The position numbers were made by a program, and so were the translations under genes. A stretch of 64,000 nucleotides of DNA from Halobacillus sp. Nhm2S1. Its GTDB lineage: Bacteria; Bacillota; Bacilli; Bacillales; Halobacillaceae. The notes under the pieces are model-generated. The model saw nothing but the letters and a program-made list of their open reading frames with translations, searched no databases and was not told the origin of the DNA. This document shows positions 45,408 through 54,970 of the stretch, piece by piece. The stretch is from positions 372,001-436,000 of the forward strand of contig NZ_JAIEZV010000003.1 in assembly GCF_019599545.1 (NCBI RefSeq). The letters are read 5' to 3'. Every line of letters begins with the position of its first letter. Positions within the stretch are counted from its first letter, which is position 1.

Positions 45408-45884
45408 TTATTCGACTGTGATGATTTTTACGTCGATTTCTCCACCTGGTGTCGCAACTTTAACCTTGTCACCAACAACATGTCCAATTAAACTTTGAGC
45501 CATCGGAGAGTCGTTTGAGATTTTACCTTCAAATGGGTCGGCTTCTGCACTTCCAACAATCGTGTAGGTCTCTTCGTCTCCATCCGGAAGCTCTTGGAAC
45601 GTTACGGATTTACCCAACGTCACTGTGTCAGGGTTTTCATTATCGTTTTCAATGATAACTGCATTTCGAATCATGTTTTCTACTTGTGTAATACGCGCTT
45701 CTACAAATGCTTGTTCGTCTTTCGCTGCATCGTACTCAGAGTTCTCTGATAGATCTCCGAAACCGCGAGCAATCTTAATCCGTTCTACTACTTCTTTGCG
45801 TCGCTCTGTTTTTAAATGATGCAATTCTTCTTCTAACTTTTGTTTTCCTTCTTCCGTCATATAATAACTTTTTTCTTCTGCCAT
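45408..45884 (-). CDS. greA: Transcription elongation factor GreA
   Basis: Stimulates cleavage of backtracked RNA by RNA polymerase. The 158 residues have the N-terminal antiparallel coiled coil with the acidic tip ([21 protein letters not shown]) and the C-terminal FKBP-like domain ([25 protein letters not shown]). The ATG at 45884 gives the usual start [21 protein letters not shown] lies 12 bases upstream, somewhat distant. A hairpin (45938-45964) lies in the leader. Confidence 0.95.
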   Translation of the reverse strand: MAEEKSYYMTEEGKQKLEEELHHLKTERRKEVVERIKIARGFGDLSENSEYDAAKDEQAFVEARITQVENMIRNAVIIENDNENPDTVTLGKSVTFQELPDGDEETYTIVGSAEADPFEGKISNDSPMAQSLIGHVVGDKVKVATPGGEIDVKIITVE

Positions 45885-45937
45885 GGTCCGAATACACTCC
45901 TTTAAATACAAGAAAAAATGATGTCCTTAATATAGGA

Positions 45938-45964
45938 AATGAGCAGTACGACTGTACGCTCATT
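45938..45964 (-). other. Hairpin in the greA leader
   Basis: AATGAGC (45938-45944), bulged A, GTAC, four-base loop, GTAC, GCTCATT (45958-45964): eleven pairs. It lies about 55 bases before the greA start in a 160-base gap, with no U-run directly following. Function unknown. Confidence 0.45.
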
Positions 45965-46046
45965 AAAGATGATTTACTATACTTTACCCGAGGACATTAT
46001 GATTTAGAACTACTAGTGAAAACTATGCCAGATTTTTGGTAGTATT

Positions 46047-46700
46047 TCAACTATTTTCTTTCGTCACTGTTTGTCCTTTTTCATAAAGAACCGTTTGAAT
46101 TTTCGTTGCCATAAGATCAATGGCCACGTGGTTTTGTCCACCTTCAGGGATGATAATATCCGAGTATCGTTTGGTCGGCTCTACGAACTGCAAGTGCATA
46201 GGACGTACAACATTGATATATTGCTCAATAACAGAGTCGAGTGAACGGCCTCTCTCATTAATATCTCTCATTAATCTACGGATAATTCTCACATCTGCAT
46301 CTGTATCTACAAAAACTTTAATATCCATGAGATCTCGGAGACGTTCGTCTTCTAAAACAAGAATACCCTCAACGATAATTACTTCTTTCGGTTCGACATG
46401 AATGGTTTCATTTGAGCGGGTGTGCATCTTGTAATCATAGACCGGTTTTTCTACAGGTTTTTGATCAAGAAGTTGTTCTAAATGCTCAATGAGAAGATCA
46501 TTATCGAAAGCTAGAGGGTGATCATAGTTTGTCTGTAACCTTTCCTCATACGGCACATCACTTTGATCCTTATAATAATAATCTTGTTCTAGCATTAGTA
46601 AAGTCTTATCTGTAAAGCGCTGGATGATCGAACGAGTCACACTCGTTTTCCCTGATCCTGATCCTCCCGCTACTCCAATCACTACTGGTTTATCACTCAT
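46047..46700 (-). CDS. udk: Uridine kinase
   Basis: Phosphorylates uridine and cytidine for pyrimidine salvage. The 217 residues start with the P-loop [17 protein letters not shown], and contain [21 protein letters not shown] and the lid [18 protein letters not shown]. Start at ATG 46700 matches family length; upstream codons to 46730 lack support. In B. subtilis yrrN-yrrO lie just upstream of udk; here yrrM is the direct neighbour. Confidence 0.95.
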   Translation of the reverse strand: MSDKPVVIGVAGGSGSGKTSVTRSIIQRFTDKTLLMLEQDYYYKDQSDVPYEERLQTNYDHPLAFDNDLLIEHLEQLLDQKPVEKPVYDYKMHTRSNETIHVEPKEVIIVEGILVLEDERLRDLMDIKVFVDTDADVRIIRRLMRDINERGRSLDSVIEQYINVVRPMHLQFVEPTKRYSDIIIPEGGQNHVAIDLMATKIQTVLYEKGQTVTKENS

Positions 46701-46748
46701 GCTCCTGGGTGCTCCTTTCATCCATTCCATTCTTATCTATCATTGCTC

Positions 46749-47384
46749 TTAGGATTCCTTCTTTTTCGTAATAGCAACCCCATCTCCGATCGGGACGATG
46801 GTTGTATAGTAATCAGGATGTTGAACAAGCCATTCATTGAAGCTCCTGATTTTATTAGCGATTTTCGCCATTCTTGGATTTGCTTCTGAATCGTCAGCAA
46901 CAAAACCTTTAAATAGTACATTGTCAGATATAATGACGCCTGTGTCGGATACCAGTGGGGAATACATATGAAAAAATTGTTCATATTTCCCTTTAGCTGC
47001 ATCGATAAATAATAAATCAAACGGACCTTCATTTTCAATGGTAGATGCTACCTCTAGAGCATCTCCATGTATGACTTGAATCTGTCCCTCGGCGTTCAAA
47101 TCCTTAATATTTTTCAAGGCATCCTTGTATCGTTGTTCATCACGTTCGACCGTTATTATTTGACTACCTGGACAAGCTTCCAGCATCCGTAGGGCTGAAT
47201 AACCAATGGCTGTACCAATCTCCAGGATTCTTTTTGGTTGTTGGATCCTGAGAAGCTGCATAAGAAAATCAATCCCCAACGGTTCCATAATGGGGACTCG
47301 TTGTTCTTCTGCCTGGGATTCCATTTTCTTCACAGCTGTGGAGGGCTTTGAAAGCAATGACTGTAAATATTCTTCTTGATTCAT
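46749..47384 (-). CDS. trmR: tRNA 5-hydroxyuridine O-methyltransferase TrmR (YrrM)
   Basis: SAM-dependent O-methyltransferase (COMT/CCoAOMT type) that in B. subtilis converts 5-hydroxyuridine to 5-methoxyuridine at the tRNA wobble position. The 211 residues contain ILEIGTAIGYSALRML, TVERDEQRYKDA, DLLFIDAAKGKYEQFF and the metal-site region IISDNVLFKG. ATG with AAGGG upstream. The hydroxylation genes yrrN and yrrO (trhP1/trhP2), its usual neighbours, are absent at this locus. Confidence 0.9.
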   Translation of the reverse strand: MNQEEYLQSLLSKPSTAVKKMESQAEEQRVPIMEPLGIDFLMQLLRIQQPKRILEIGTAIGYSALRMLEACPGSQIITVERDEQRYKDALKNIKDLNAEGQIQVIHGDALEVASTIENEGPFDLLFIDAAKGKYEQFFHMYSPLVSDTGVIISDNVLFKGFVADDSEANPRMAKIANKIRSFNEWLVQHPDYYTTIVPIGDGVAITKKKES

Positions 47385-47440
47385 TCTGTTTCACCCTTCT
47401 CATCAATTTTACACCCGATTTACAACCCCACTATTTTAAC

Positions 47441-47480
47441 ATAAAAAAAAGAAGGAATGCGAGTATCTTTTTGCATTCCT
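47441..47480 (-). terminator. Terminator after mltG
   Basis: Eight-bp stem AGGAATGC (47453-47460) with GCATTCCT (47473-47480) and a long U-run on the minus strand, 13 bases after the mltG stop. Confidence 0.88.
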
Positions 47481-47492
47481 CCTAAAAACATG

Positions 47493-48617
47493 TTAATTAA
47501 TATACTCATTTTTCAGTTCGTTATGTTCTTCCAGTGAGCTTGCGTAATGAATCTCTCCACTACTATCAGCTAAGAAATAGAAATAATCGTGATCCTTCGG
47601 TTCAGCAGCTGCCTGTAGAGCGTTCTCATTGAAGTTTGAAATCGGCCCTACCGGGAGCCCGGTTATATAATAAGTGTTGTATGGCGATTCGATTTCAAGA
47701 TCTTCATACAGAACCCGGTCTTTATGCTCACCGTGGGCATAAAGGACGGTCGGATCTGTTTGAAGCTTCATATCTTTATCCAGGCGGTTCTGAAACACGC
47801 CGGATATCATTTTACGGCTTTCTGCTGTTCGAGCTTCGTTTTCCAGAAGGGATGCCATCGTGACGAGATCATGAACATTTTCAATCCCCTCAAGGTCCCC
47901 TATTTGATTCACATAAGGAAGGACAACCGCCTGAGTTTTATCCAGCATTTTCTTCACAAGCTGATCGATGGTTGGATCCTCGACATACACGTCATAGGTC
48001 GCAGCAAACAAATACCCTTCCAGTGGGTGGCGGACGTCTTCGTTTAAAATATCCTCTGTGAGTAGCTGAGGATATTCAGACATTTTTTCTTTTACATAAG
48101 ATTCATCATTCACTTTTTTCATAAATTCTTCTTTTGTAAATGGTAAGTCTTCTGCGTAAACCTCTGCAATCTGCTCAAGATTACGTCCTTCAGGAACGGT
48201 CACTTTATAAACCGGTTCTTTCACAAGCTTCCCAGTTTTCAACGTCTCAATGATTTCATTTAGCGTCATGGAAGAGGTAAATTGATAATTCCCCGCTTGG
48301 AAACCTGATTCGTTCTTAAATTTTGTATAAAAACGAAAGATCAAATCGTTTTTGATGACATCATTCTCTTCAAGAATCCTTGCAATCGAAGAAGTTGAAG
48401 ACCCCAAAGGTATATCGACATTGATCTGTTTATCATTCCCTGGCTCTACGGGCTCTAGAGCAGACTTCACGTAAAAGTACCCAGAAACACCGCCAATTAA
48501 AAGAGCAACGATCAAGACCGTGAGAATGATGGACACTATTTTTCTCACTGTACTCGCTTCCTCTATTCTATTTTTCAATCTTTTTTTATATTGGTTTTTA
48601 AAGTCAGAATTGGACAA
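47493..48617 (-). CDS. mltG: Endolytic murein transglycosylase MltG (YrrL)
   Basis: Membrane-bound lytic transglycosylase that cuts nascent glycan strands. The 374 residues have a basic N-terminus, one membrane helix (about residues 29-50), a LysM-like domain (VTVPEGRNLEQIAEVYAED), and the YceG catalytic core with VTMASLLENEART (catalytic Glu) and LQTDPTVLYA. TTG at 48617 has AAAGGGGGAA upstream and is favoured over the ATG nine codons earlier. Confidence 0.93.
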   Translation of the reverse strand: MSNSDFKNQYKKRLKNRIEEASTVRKIVSIILTVLIVALLIGGVSGYFYVKSALEPVEPGNDKQINVDIPLGSSTSSIARILEENDVIKNDLIFRFYTKFKNESGFQAGNYQFTSSMTLNEIIETLKTGKLVKEPVYKVTVPEGRNLEQIAEVYAEDLPFTKEEFMKKVNDESYVKEKMSEYPQLLTEDILNEDVRHPLEGYLFAATYDVYVEDPTIDQLVKKMLDKTQAVVLPYVNQIGDLEGIENVHDLVTMASLLENEARTAESRKMISGVFQNRLDKDMKLQTDPTVLYAHGEHKDRVLYEDLEIESPYNTYYITGLPVGPISNFNENALQAAAEPKDHDYFYFLADSSGEIHYASSLEEHNELKNEYIN

Positions 48618-48772
48618 CGGACTTCCCCCTTTCCACCGGTTCATTATACTATAAAGTGAAAGAATCTTTCTACATATTCCCTTAATTTTCTACAAGGAGC
48701 GAGACTCTCCGGTTTTTATTATATGGGATAAACGAATGAATGTAGGTTTGAGCAAGTGCTGCATAACGAAGA

Positions 48773-48804
48773 ATAATAAAAGCCTGCAGCGAATTGCTGC
48801 AGGC
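48773..48804 (-). terminator. Terminator after yrzB
   Basis: Nine-bp perfect stem GCCTGCAGC (48782-48790) with GCTGCAGGC (48796-48804), GAATT loop, then a UUUUAUUAUU stretch on the minus strand. Confidence 0.9.
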
Positions 48805-48811
48805 GCGGGAA

Positions 48812-49096
48812 TCATGTTAAATCTTCATCTGTTAACGTGTTCAACATTTCTTCAACCATTTCCCATTCATCGTCAGATTCGATCTGGAAGAGTGCAAGAT
48901 CATCCTCTTCGTTCCCTTTTTCTTCATAACGGAAGGCGAAGACTTCTACTTCTTCCCCATCCTTTTGTTCAGCTGGGACGACTGCAATGTAGGAATGTCC
49001 TGTTTGTTCAACATCGAATGTGAACAGAACTTCAAATAAATGTTCTTCCCCATTTTCATCCGGAATGATGATGCGCTCTTCTTTTTCTAGTGCCAT
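48812..49096 (-). CDS. yrzB: DUF1292 family protein YrzB
   Basis: A 94-residue acidic protein (RIIIPDENGEEHLFEVLFTFD ... VEVFAFRYEEKG) of the DUF1292 family that accompanies ruvX and ireB in Firmicutes. Function unknown. ATG with AAGGAGG. It is the last gene of the ireB-ruvX-yrzB unit, 14 bases after ruvX. Confidence 0.92.
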   Translation of the reverse strand: MALEKEERIIIPDENGEEHLFEVLFTFDVEQTGHSYIAVVPAEQKDGEEVEVFAFRYEEKGNEEDDLALFQIESDDEWEMVEEMLNTLTDEDLT

Positions 49097-49110
49097 ATAA
49101 AACGTCCTCC

Positions 49111-49527
49111 TTATTGTTTCGAATCCAGATAACTTTGCAAGATCATGACAGCGGCCATTTTATCAATGACTTTTTTCCGTTTTTTCCTGCTGACATCTGC
49201 ATCCAGCAGCACGCGTTCGGCTGCCATTGTTGTTAAACGTTCATCCCAAAGGTGTGTTTGGAGATGAAATTCTTCTTCTAGCCATGAGGCGAAAGTTTGA
49301 CTCGCTTCTCCTCGGGGACCGACCGTACCATTCATATTCTTCGGAAACCCTACGACCGCTTCCGTCACGTTATGGTCACGTATGACTTCTCTTAGCGGCT
49401 CTTTAGCCGTATTGTAGTCCTGCTCGTCCCAACGGAGTGTGGTGAGGCCTTGGGCCGTCCAGCCCAAAGCATCCGATATGGCGATGCCAATCGTTTTTTC
49501 GCCCACATCCAACCCTATTTTTTTCAT
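49111..49527 (-). CDS. yrrK: Holliday junction resolvase-like RuvX (YqgF family)
   Basis: RNase H-fold nuclease of the YqgF family (YrrK), implicated in 16S pre-rRNA processing and possibly in Holliday junction resolution. The 138 residues have the acidic motif [31 protein letters not shown] and [21 protein letters not shown] with the last acidic residues. The start overlaps the ireB stop by four bases, showing coupling. Confidence 0.94.
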   Translation of the reverse strand: MKKIGLDVGEKTIGIAISDALGWTAQGLTTLRWDEQDYNTAKEPLREVIRDHNVTEAVVGFPKNMNGTVGPRGEASQTFASWLEEEFHLQTHLWDERLTTMAAERVLLDADVSRKKRKKVIDKMAAVMILQSYLDSKQ

Positions 49528-49796
49528 TCAATGCCCTCTTTATTCTCTTTGATGTAAGATTTAACCAGCTCTTCAATCAACTCATCACGCTCAATTTTGC
49601 GAATCAAGTTTCTGGCATCCTGATGACGAGGAATGTATGCAGGGTCGCCTGAAAGCAAATATCCGACAATCTGGTTGATCGGATTATACCCTTTCTCTTG
49701 TAATGCTCCGTAAACAGATAGTAGTACGGATTGGACATCTTGATCAAACGGTTCTTCAGAGAAGTTGAACCTCATCGTTTTATCCATTGAACTCAT
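49524..49796 (-). CDS. ireB: Regulatory phosphoprotein IreB (YrzL)
   Basis: IreB/UPF0297 family protein; in enterococci a substrate of the PASTA kinase IreK. The 90 residues are [15 protein letters not shown]... with the central conserved block [22 protein letters not shown] at 49796 has AGGTG six to seven bases upstream; the GTG three codons upstream overlaps that site. N-terminal Ser/Thr residues that are phosphorylated in the family are in place by position. First gene of ireB-ruvX-yrzB, downstream of alaS. Confidence 0.93.
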   Translation of the reverse strand: MSSMDKTMRFNFSEEPFDQDVQSVLLSVYGALQEKGYNPINQIVGYLLSGDPAYIPRHQDARNLIRKIERDELIEELVKSYIKENKEGIE

Positions 49797-49859
49797 TACA
49801 TTCACCTCGCACTTTTTAGTATTTACTCTATTATATACCTAATTCTTCTATAGGAAAAA

Positions 49860-52496
49860 CTAGGCGTTTTGACTTGCATATTCCTTGGCATATTGTAGTG
49901 CTTCTGGAATTTTAGAAGCGTCTTTACCACCCGCTTGGGCCATGTCTGGACGGCCGCCACCGCCACCACCGCATCGGGTCGCTGCTTCTTTAATCAATTG
50001 ACCTGCATGATATCCTTTTTCTACTAAGTCCTTCGATACTCCTGCAATCAATTGAACTTTATCTCCATTCGGAGCGGCAAGAAGAATCATCCCGGAGTCA
50101 AGTTTCTGTTTGAGATCATCAACCATAGTCCTGAGAGCATTCATATCTTTCACATCTACTTGCTTAGCAAGAATCTTCACTCCGTTGACTTCCTCCACTT
50201 CATCCAGAATATTGGAGGCTTCCATGTTTGATAATTTTGCACTTAGCGATTCATTTTCTTTTTGAAGTTCTTTCATTTCTTTATGAAGGACTTCAATTCG
50301 TTCTGGAACCTGATCAGGCTTGGTCTTCAGCTGCTCCCCGGCTTTTTTCAGCAATGCCTCTTTGCCATTCATATACAAATAGGCATCCTTAGCTGTGACA
50401 GCCTCTATTCTTCTGGTGCCAGCGCCAATACCGGACTCTGAAATAATCTTGAATAAGCCGATCTCAGCCGTGTTCATGACATGACAACCTCCACAGAGCT
50501 CAAGGCTGTAATCGCCGACTTGGACAACTCTGACTGTGTCGCCATATTTCTCACCGAATAAGGCCATTGCGCCTTTAGCTTTAGCTTCTTCAATGGAATT
50601 AAGCTCAATGGAGACCGGAATAGACTGCCATACTTTTTCATTGACGATGGCCTCGATTCTCTCCATTTCTTCGTTCGTTACTGAACCAAAGTGAGAAAAG
50701 TCAAAGCGCAGGCGGTCTGGAGCTACAAGAGAACCCGCTTGATTGACATGTTCGCCAAGGACATCTTTCAATGCTTGGTGCAGAAGGTGTGTCGCGGTAT
50801 GGTTTTTAACAATAAAGGAACGTCCACTTTGATCGACTTCTGCTTTTACTGTGGCACCTTTTTCAATAGAACCTTGTTTAACGACCGCTTCATGCATATG
50901 CTGACCATTCGGTGCTTTTTGGACATTGGTAATCTCGATTACAGCGGAATCCGTTCTCAGAAAACCGCGATCGGCGATTTGACCGCCACTCTCGGCGTAG
51001 AAAGGAGTTTGGGATAAGAAAAGGTAAATCGTGTCGCCCTCTTCGGCATATCCACTGAACTCTTTCCCTTTGATCATTTCTACAATTTCCGTTTCCACTT
51101 GAAGTCTGTCATATCCTATGAATTCACTTTCGACATGAACGTCACCCAATACTCCATCCTGGACTTGCATGGAATCGGTCTTCTGACGAGCACTCCGTGC
51201 GCGCTCCCGCTGCTTCTGCATTTCGTTTTGGAAACCTTCTTCATCAATAGTGAAGCCTGCTTCTGCTACGTATTCTTCTGTCAGTTCTTTCGGGAAGCCA
51301 TACGTATCATATAAACGGAAGACTTCCGTACCAGGGAACACATTGCTTCCTTTCTCGGTTTCCTGTTTGATGATGGTGGAAAGAATCTGTAGCCCATCAT
51401 TCAATGTTTCATGGAAACGTGCTTCTTCTGTCTGAATGACGTTTTGAATGAAGGCTTCTTTTTCCTTCACTTCAGGATAGAAGTCGACCATGATTTTAGA
51501 AACTTCGGGCACTAGTTTATACATGAACGGTTTGTCAATTCCAATCTGCTTAGCAAAACGTACCGCTCTACGCAGCAGACGACGCAACACGTAACCACGT
51601 CCTTCATTGGAAGGGAGGGCTCCATCACTGACAGCAAATGTCACGGTTCTCATATGATCTGCAATCACTTTGAAGGAAGCATCTGTATCGAAGCTGTCCC
51701 CATAGTTTTTGTCAGCCATTTTTTCCGTTGCTTCAATGATTGGAAGGAATAGATCGGTCTCAAAGTTCGTTTCCGTTTCTTGAATGACGCAAACAATACG
51801 CTCAAGTCCCATTCCTGTATCAATGTTTTTCTTAGGAAGTGGTGTATAGGTATCGTCCGGGTTGTGGTTGAACTGGGAGAAAACAAGGTTCCATATTTCC
51901 AGATAGCGTTCATTTTCCCCACCTGGATATAATTCTGGATCATTCAAATCATTTCCGTATTTCTCTCCACGGTCATAAAAGATTTCTGTATTCGGGCCGC
52001 TTGGTCCCTCTCCGATATCCCAGAAATTCTCTTCGATGCGAATGATGCGCTCTTCATCCAGTCCGATTTTATCTTTCCAGATTTGGTAAGCTTCATCATC
52101 TTCCGGGTGTACAGTTACAGATAACCTTTCTGGGTCGAATCCAATCCACTGATCACTTGTAAGGAATTCCCACGCCCATTCCATGGCCTCTTGCTTGAAG
52201 TAATCTCCAATAGAAAAATTACCAAGCATCTCAAAGAAGGTATGGTGTCTGGCCGTAAATCCTACATTTTCGATATCATTCGTACGAATGGATTTTTGCG
52301 CATTGACGATGCGCGGGTTATCAGGAATGACGCGACCATCGAAATATTTTTTTAAGGTTGCCACACCACTGTTGATCCAAAGGAGTGTAGGATCTTCGTG
52401 GGGAACAAGTGATGCGCTGGGTTCAACGCTATGTCCTTTTTCTTTAAAGAAGTCAAGAAACATTTGACGGACTTCCGCTGATGTTAATGATTTCAT
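49860..52496 (-). CDS. alaS: Alanyl-tRNA synthetase
   Basis: Charges tRNA-Ala. The 878 residues contain the class II core ([30 protein letters not shown]), tRNA recognition domain, the editing domain with [11 protein letters not shown] and [15 protein letters not shown] (zinc ligands), and a C-Ala domain with the [15 protein letters not shown] glycine motif. ATG at 52496 has GAGGAGG nine bases upstream. A longer frame reaching 52631 runs into the T-box terminator and is not coding. Controlled by a T-box leader. Confidence 0.98.
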   Translation of the reverse strand: MKSLTSAEVRQMFLDFFKEKGHSVEPSASLVPHEDPTLLWINSGVATLKKYFDGRVIPDNPRIVNAQKSIRTNDIENVGFTARHHTFFEMLGNFSIGDYFKQEAMEWAWEFLTSDQWIGFDPERLSVTVHPEDDEAYQIWKDKIGLDEERIIRIEENFWDIGEGPSGPNTEIFYDRGEKYGNDLNDPELYPGGENERYLEIWNLVFSQFNHNPDDTYTPLPKKNIDTGMGLERIVCVIQETETNFETDLFLPIIEATEKMADKNYGDSFDTDASFKVIADHMRTVTFAVSDGALPSNEGRGYVLRRLLRRAVRFAKQIGIDKPFMYKLVPEVSKIMVDFYPEVKEKEAFIQNVIQTEEARFHETLNDGLQILSTIIKQETEKGSNVFPGTEVFRLYDTYGFPKELTEEYVAEAGFTIDEEGFQNEMQKQRERARSARQKTDSMQVQDGVLGDVHVESEFIGYDRLQVETEIVEMIKGKEFSGYAEEGDTIYLFLSQTPFYAESGGQIADRGFLRTDSAVIEITNVQKAPNGQHMHEAVVKQGSIEKGATVKAEVDQSGRSFIVKNHTATHLLHQALKDVLGEHVNQAGSLVAPDRLRFDFSHFGSVTNEEMERIEAIVNEKVWQSIPVSIELNSIEEAKAKGAMALFGEKYGDTVRVVQVGDYSLELCGGCHVMNTAEIGLFKIISESGIGAGTRRIEAVTAKDAYLYMNGKEALLKKAGEQLKTKPDQVPERIEVLHKEMKELQKENESLSAKLSNMEASNILDEVEEVNGVKILAKQVDVKDMNALRTMVDDLKQKLDSGMILLAAPNGDKVQLIAGVSKDLVEKGYHAGQLIKEAATRCGGGGGGRPDMAQAGGKDASKIPEALQYAKEYASQNA

Positions 52497-52540
52497 TTTC
52501 AATAACCTCCTCAGTTTCATCGCTAGTATTAGAGACCGTT

Positions 52541-52816
52541 CCGGACGAAGAAGGAACAAAAAAACCCCGTCCCTGCCTTTAAATCGGCAGGGACGGGGTT
52601 TTTTCCGCGGTACCACCCTGGTTATAGACATCCACGTCTATCAGCTTGAATGCCTGTAACGTGGCATGACCCCGGCGGGAATTAACCGCACTCCGGAATA
52701 GCTTTCAACGACCATCATGCAATGCGTTTTTCAGCCTTGGAACGCATCTCTCTGCTCATGAACCAGTCGTCTACTTTTTCCTTCATTGTGTTCTTTCGTC
52801 CTTATAGTCTTTGCTA
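52541..52816 (-). promoter_or_regulatory. T-box leader of alaS (specifier GCU)
   Basis: tRNA-Ala-sensing T-box riboswitch. The T-box sequence AGGGTGGTACCGCG lies at 52606-52619 (minus). Stem I has an AGAGAG box and the GGCUGA loop; the specifier in GAAA-GCU-A is at 52700-52702 and reads alanine. Uncharged tRNA-Ala would stabilise the antiterminator and allow alaS transcription. Confidence 0.96.
52558..52605 (-). terminator. T-box-controlled terminator
   Basis: A 17-bp GC-rich stem (52561-52577 with 52586-52602) plus U-run, just 3' of the T-box sequence. Confidence 0.96.
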
Positions 52817-52822
52817 AGCGTA

Positions 52823-52851
52823 ATTATAGATAACTGTTGTTCATCTGTCAA
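52823..52851 (-). promoter_or_regulatory. Sigma-A promoter of alaS
   Basis: Minus-strand TTGACA (52846-52851), 17 bases, TATAAT (52823-52828): perfect consensus. The minus-35 lies inside the last codons of the upstream gene (52841-53908). Confidence 0.95.
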
Positions 52852-53908
52852 TGTTTAACCTTCCTGTACGAATTTCCGCTGCTACTACTTTTACACAGGT
52901 CAATACAGGAACAGCTAAAATCAGCCCTGGGATGCCGGCTACTTCTCCACCGATCAGCAACGCCAATATGATGAACAAGGGGTGGATATGGATACTCCTC
53001 CCCATGATATACGGGGAAAGGAGATTACCTTCAATCAGTTGAATAATCAAAATGACAGCTAATGTAAAGAGCAGTGTATTCACACTGACGGTAAGAGCAA
53101 CAATGACCGCAGGGCCTGCTCCAAGAAGAGGTCCGAAATAGGGAATAATATTCGTCAGACCAGCAACCAACCCTAAGACTAAAGGGTAAGGGAGGTCAAT
53201 TAACCAGAAACCTGCAGTAGCTAAGACACCGACAAATAGACTGATCAATAGCTGCCCCCGAATATAGCCTCCCAGGGAGTGATTCAACTCTCTAACCAAC
53301 CTCTTAGATTCCTCATGCCACTTAGAAGGGAGGATGGACACCAATGCCTTTCCTATACTCTTGTAGTCTTTGAGAAAATAAAACGTCATGACAGGCACAA
53401 CAGCAAGGAGAACAACCATGTTAAAAATACCACTGAGGCCAGCTAGCACGGCGAGCACTCTTCCGCTCACCCACTCTTCAAAACTTGCAAAACGCGCATC
53501 CACTTCATGATGCAGTCCATCCGGCAATTTCTCAGTTTGAGCATACAGCTGTTTTGTCCAATCCTGATACGACTCTACTAAGTAAGGCAGATGCTCATTT
53601 AAAAGCTTCAATTGATCAAGCAAACGTGGAATCCCTTTATATAACCCAAAGGCTGTCAATGAAAAGAACACGACAAAAATCACAAGGATGCTGATCGTAC
53701 GAGATGGACCGAGATCCTCGATTACGTGTACGAGTGGATGCAGCAAAAGAGATAATACGAGCGCAAGTAAAAACGGCAGCACCACTTTCCCTATGACGAT
53801 GAGGACACCGTCATAGTAGGGGAACAACCAGGCTAACAATAAGAGAGAAAGTAGGATAATAAAAAAGATGGTGAATCTCCGCAACCATTTAGAGGAGCGA
53901 TCACTCAT
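52841..53908 (-). CDS. yrrI: AI-2E family transporter (YrrI)
   Basis: Membrane protein of the AI-2 exporter/PerM family (UPF0118). The 355 residues have about seven to eight membrane segments, a central soluble part (about 75-130), and the family block GLVAGLTNIIPYFGPLLGAGPA plus IIQLIEGNLLSPYIMGRSI. Transport substrate is not known; family members have been linked to AI-2 export or sodium(lithium)/proton antiport. It is seven bases after the small zinc-ribbon gene, upstream of alaS. Confidence 0.92.
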   Translation of the reverse strand: MSDRSSKWLRRFTIFFIILLSLLLLAWLFPYYDGVLIVIGKVVLPFLLALVLSLLLHPLVHVIEDLGPSRTISILVIFVVFFSLTAFGLYKGIPRLLDQLKLLNEHLPYLVESYQDWTKQLYAQTEKLPDGLHHEVDARFASFEEWVSGRVLAVLAGLSGIFNMVVLLAVVPVMTFYFLKDYKSIGKALVSILPSKWHEESKRLVRELNHSLGGYIRGQLLISLFVGVLATAGFWLIDLPYPLVLGLVAGLTNIIPYFGPLLGAGPAVIVALTVSVNTLLFTLAVILIIQLIEGNLLSPYIMGRSIHIHPLFIILALLIGGEVAGIPGLILAVPVLTCVKVVAAEIRTGRLNIDR

Positions 53909-53914
53909 GAATCA

Positions 53915-54091
53915 TCAAGATCCTTGTTGATAAAATATATCATTCAAAGAACTTAAACTGCCATCTTCCTCAATTTGGTTGATATTCATTTTCCCATCTT
54001 CAATCGTTAATTCAAGGCAACAATTCCAACAATAATATTGTTCGTTGCCGATCTTCCCGAGGTTCTTATTATTACAGTTCGGACATCTCAT
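53915..54091 (-). CDS. Zinc-ribbon protein
   Basis: A 58-residue protein with two CxxC pairs (CPNCNN and CWNCC) typical of a zinc ribbon, followed by an acidic tail (EEDGSLSSLNDIFYQQGS). ATG at 54091 has AAGGAG eight bases upstream. Its position beside yrrI resembles that of B. subtilis yrzR, but I cannot confirm orthology. Function unknown; probably nucleic-acid or protein binding. Confidence 0.75.
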   Translation of the reverse strand: MRCPNCNNKNLGKIGNEQYYCWNCCLELTIEDGKMNINQIEEDGSLSSLNDIFYQQGS

Positions 54092-54146
54092 CGGACATAC
54101 TCCTTTTTTTACCAAATAGTATGTCCACGATCATGAGATTCATACA

Positions 54147-54959
54147 TTACTTGAGTTGTTGGGTAACCCATTCGATCCCTTCATCAACAGCTTTTTCAGA
54201 AGGGTTTGTGTGCGGGGTGTGCTCGAGTATGAAATATTTATCCCTGCCTTTAGCCAGAAGCTCTATACAAGGCGTCATATCAAAAGCCGTGCCTTGTTTT
54301 CTAAAATCCGGGTGAATGGGTGTCCAAATATACCCTTCATCAGTGAACCGGACGTTATGCATATGTACGACTTTTGTAAATGGAAGAAGCGGCTCGATAT
54401 ATTCTCTCCACTTGTCTCTCACTGCAATCCTATAATCGCCGATATCGATACAAATACTCAGACCATATTCTTCCCAAAGTTTCATAGGAAAATCATACAA
54501 GTACTGAATGCCTGCAGGTGATTTATTTTGCCCGAGTTTTGGTTCACACACAATCGGAATGTCATACAACTCCTGTAAGTGATGTAAAAACTGCAATCCT
54601 TCCTCTATCTTTTTGTGCGTAAACTCCGCCTCACCTTTAAAGTAAGGAAAATGAACAAGGACATAGGAAGCCCCTGATCGAGACGCTTCTTGCACTTCCT
54701 TTACAAACAACTCCCTTGCGTGGGTGGGTTCCATTTTCACTTCTTCTAGTAGGTCATACTTGCTGTTTTCTCTGAAGTGAGGAACATGAATACCAAAACT
54801 CACCTTGTTCTCTCTGGCTAAACTCAAAAAGGAGAGATAGGAATCTCTGTCCCCAAACTCTCCTATTTCAACATGAGGCAATCCTTTATTAAACAGCTCT
54901 GGAAGCCGATCACGATTTGACAAGATGGTACTTCCAGACATCCCAATAGAATGAGCCAA
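54147..54959 (-). CDS. Sugar phosphate isomerase/epimerase-like TIM barrel
   Basis: A 270-residue member of the xylose isomerase-like TIM-barrel superfamily (AP endonuclease family 2 fold). Supporting blocks: VEIGEFGDRDS, FGIHVPHFRE, YVLVHFPYFKGEAEF, IPIVCEPKLGQN, LSICIDIGDYRIA, VHMHNVRF and a final FILEHTPH, with His, Glu and Asp residues on strand ends as expected for a metal centre. The substrate cannot be read. The start is TTG with GGAGG seven bases upstream. It follows recD2 by 11 bases. B. subtilis has no obvious counterpart here. Confidence 0.8.
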   Translation of the reverse strand: MAHSIGMSGSTILSNRDRLPELFNKGLPHVEIGEFGDRDSYLSFLSLARENKVSFGIHVPHFRENSKYDLLEEVKMEPTHARELFVKEVQEASRSGASYVLVHFPYFKGEAEFTHKKIEEGLQFLHHLQELYDIPIVCEPKLGQNKSPAGIQYLYDFPMKLWEEYGLSICIDIGDYRIAVRDKWREYIEPLLPFTKVVHMHNVRFTDEGYIWTPIHPDFRKQGTAFDMTPCIELLAKGRDKYFILEHTPHTNPSEKAVDEGIEWVTQQLK

Positions 54960-54970
54960 AACGTTCCCTC

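Noticed and set aside
52497-52631. 45-residue N-terminal extension of alaS
   Set aside because: It translates through the T-box terminator and lacks homology; the ATG at 52496 has a strong ribosome site.
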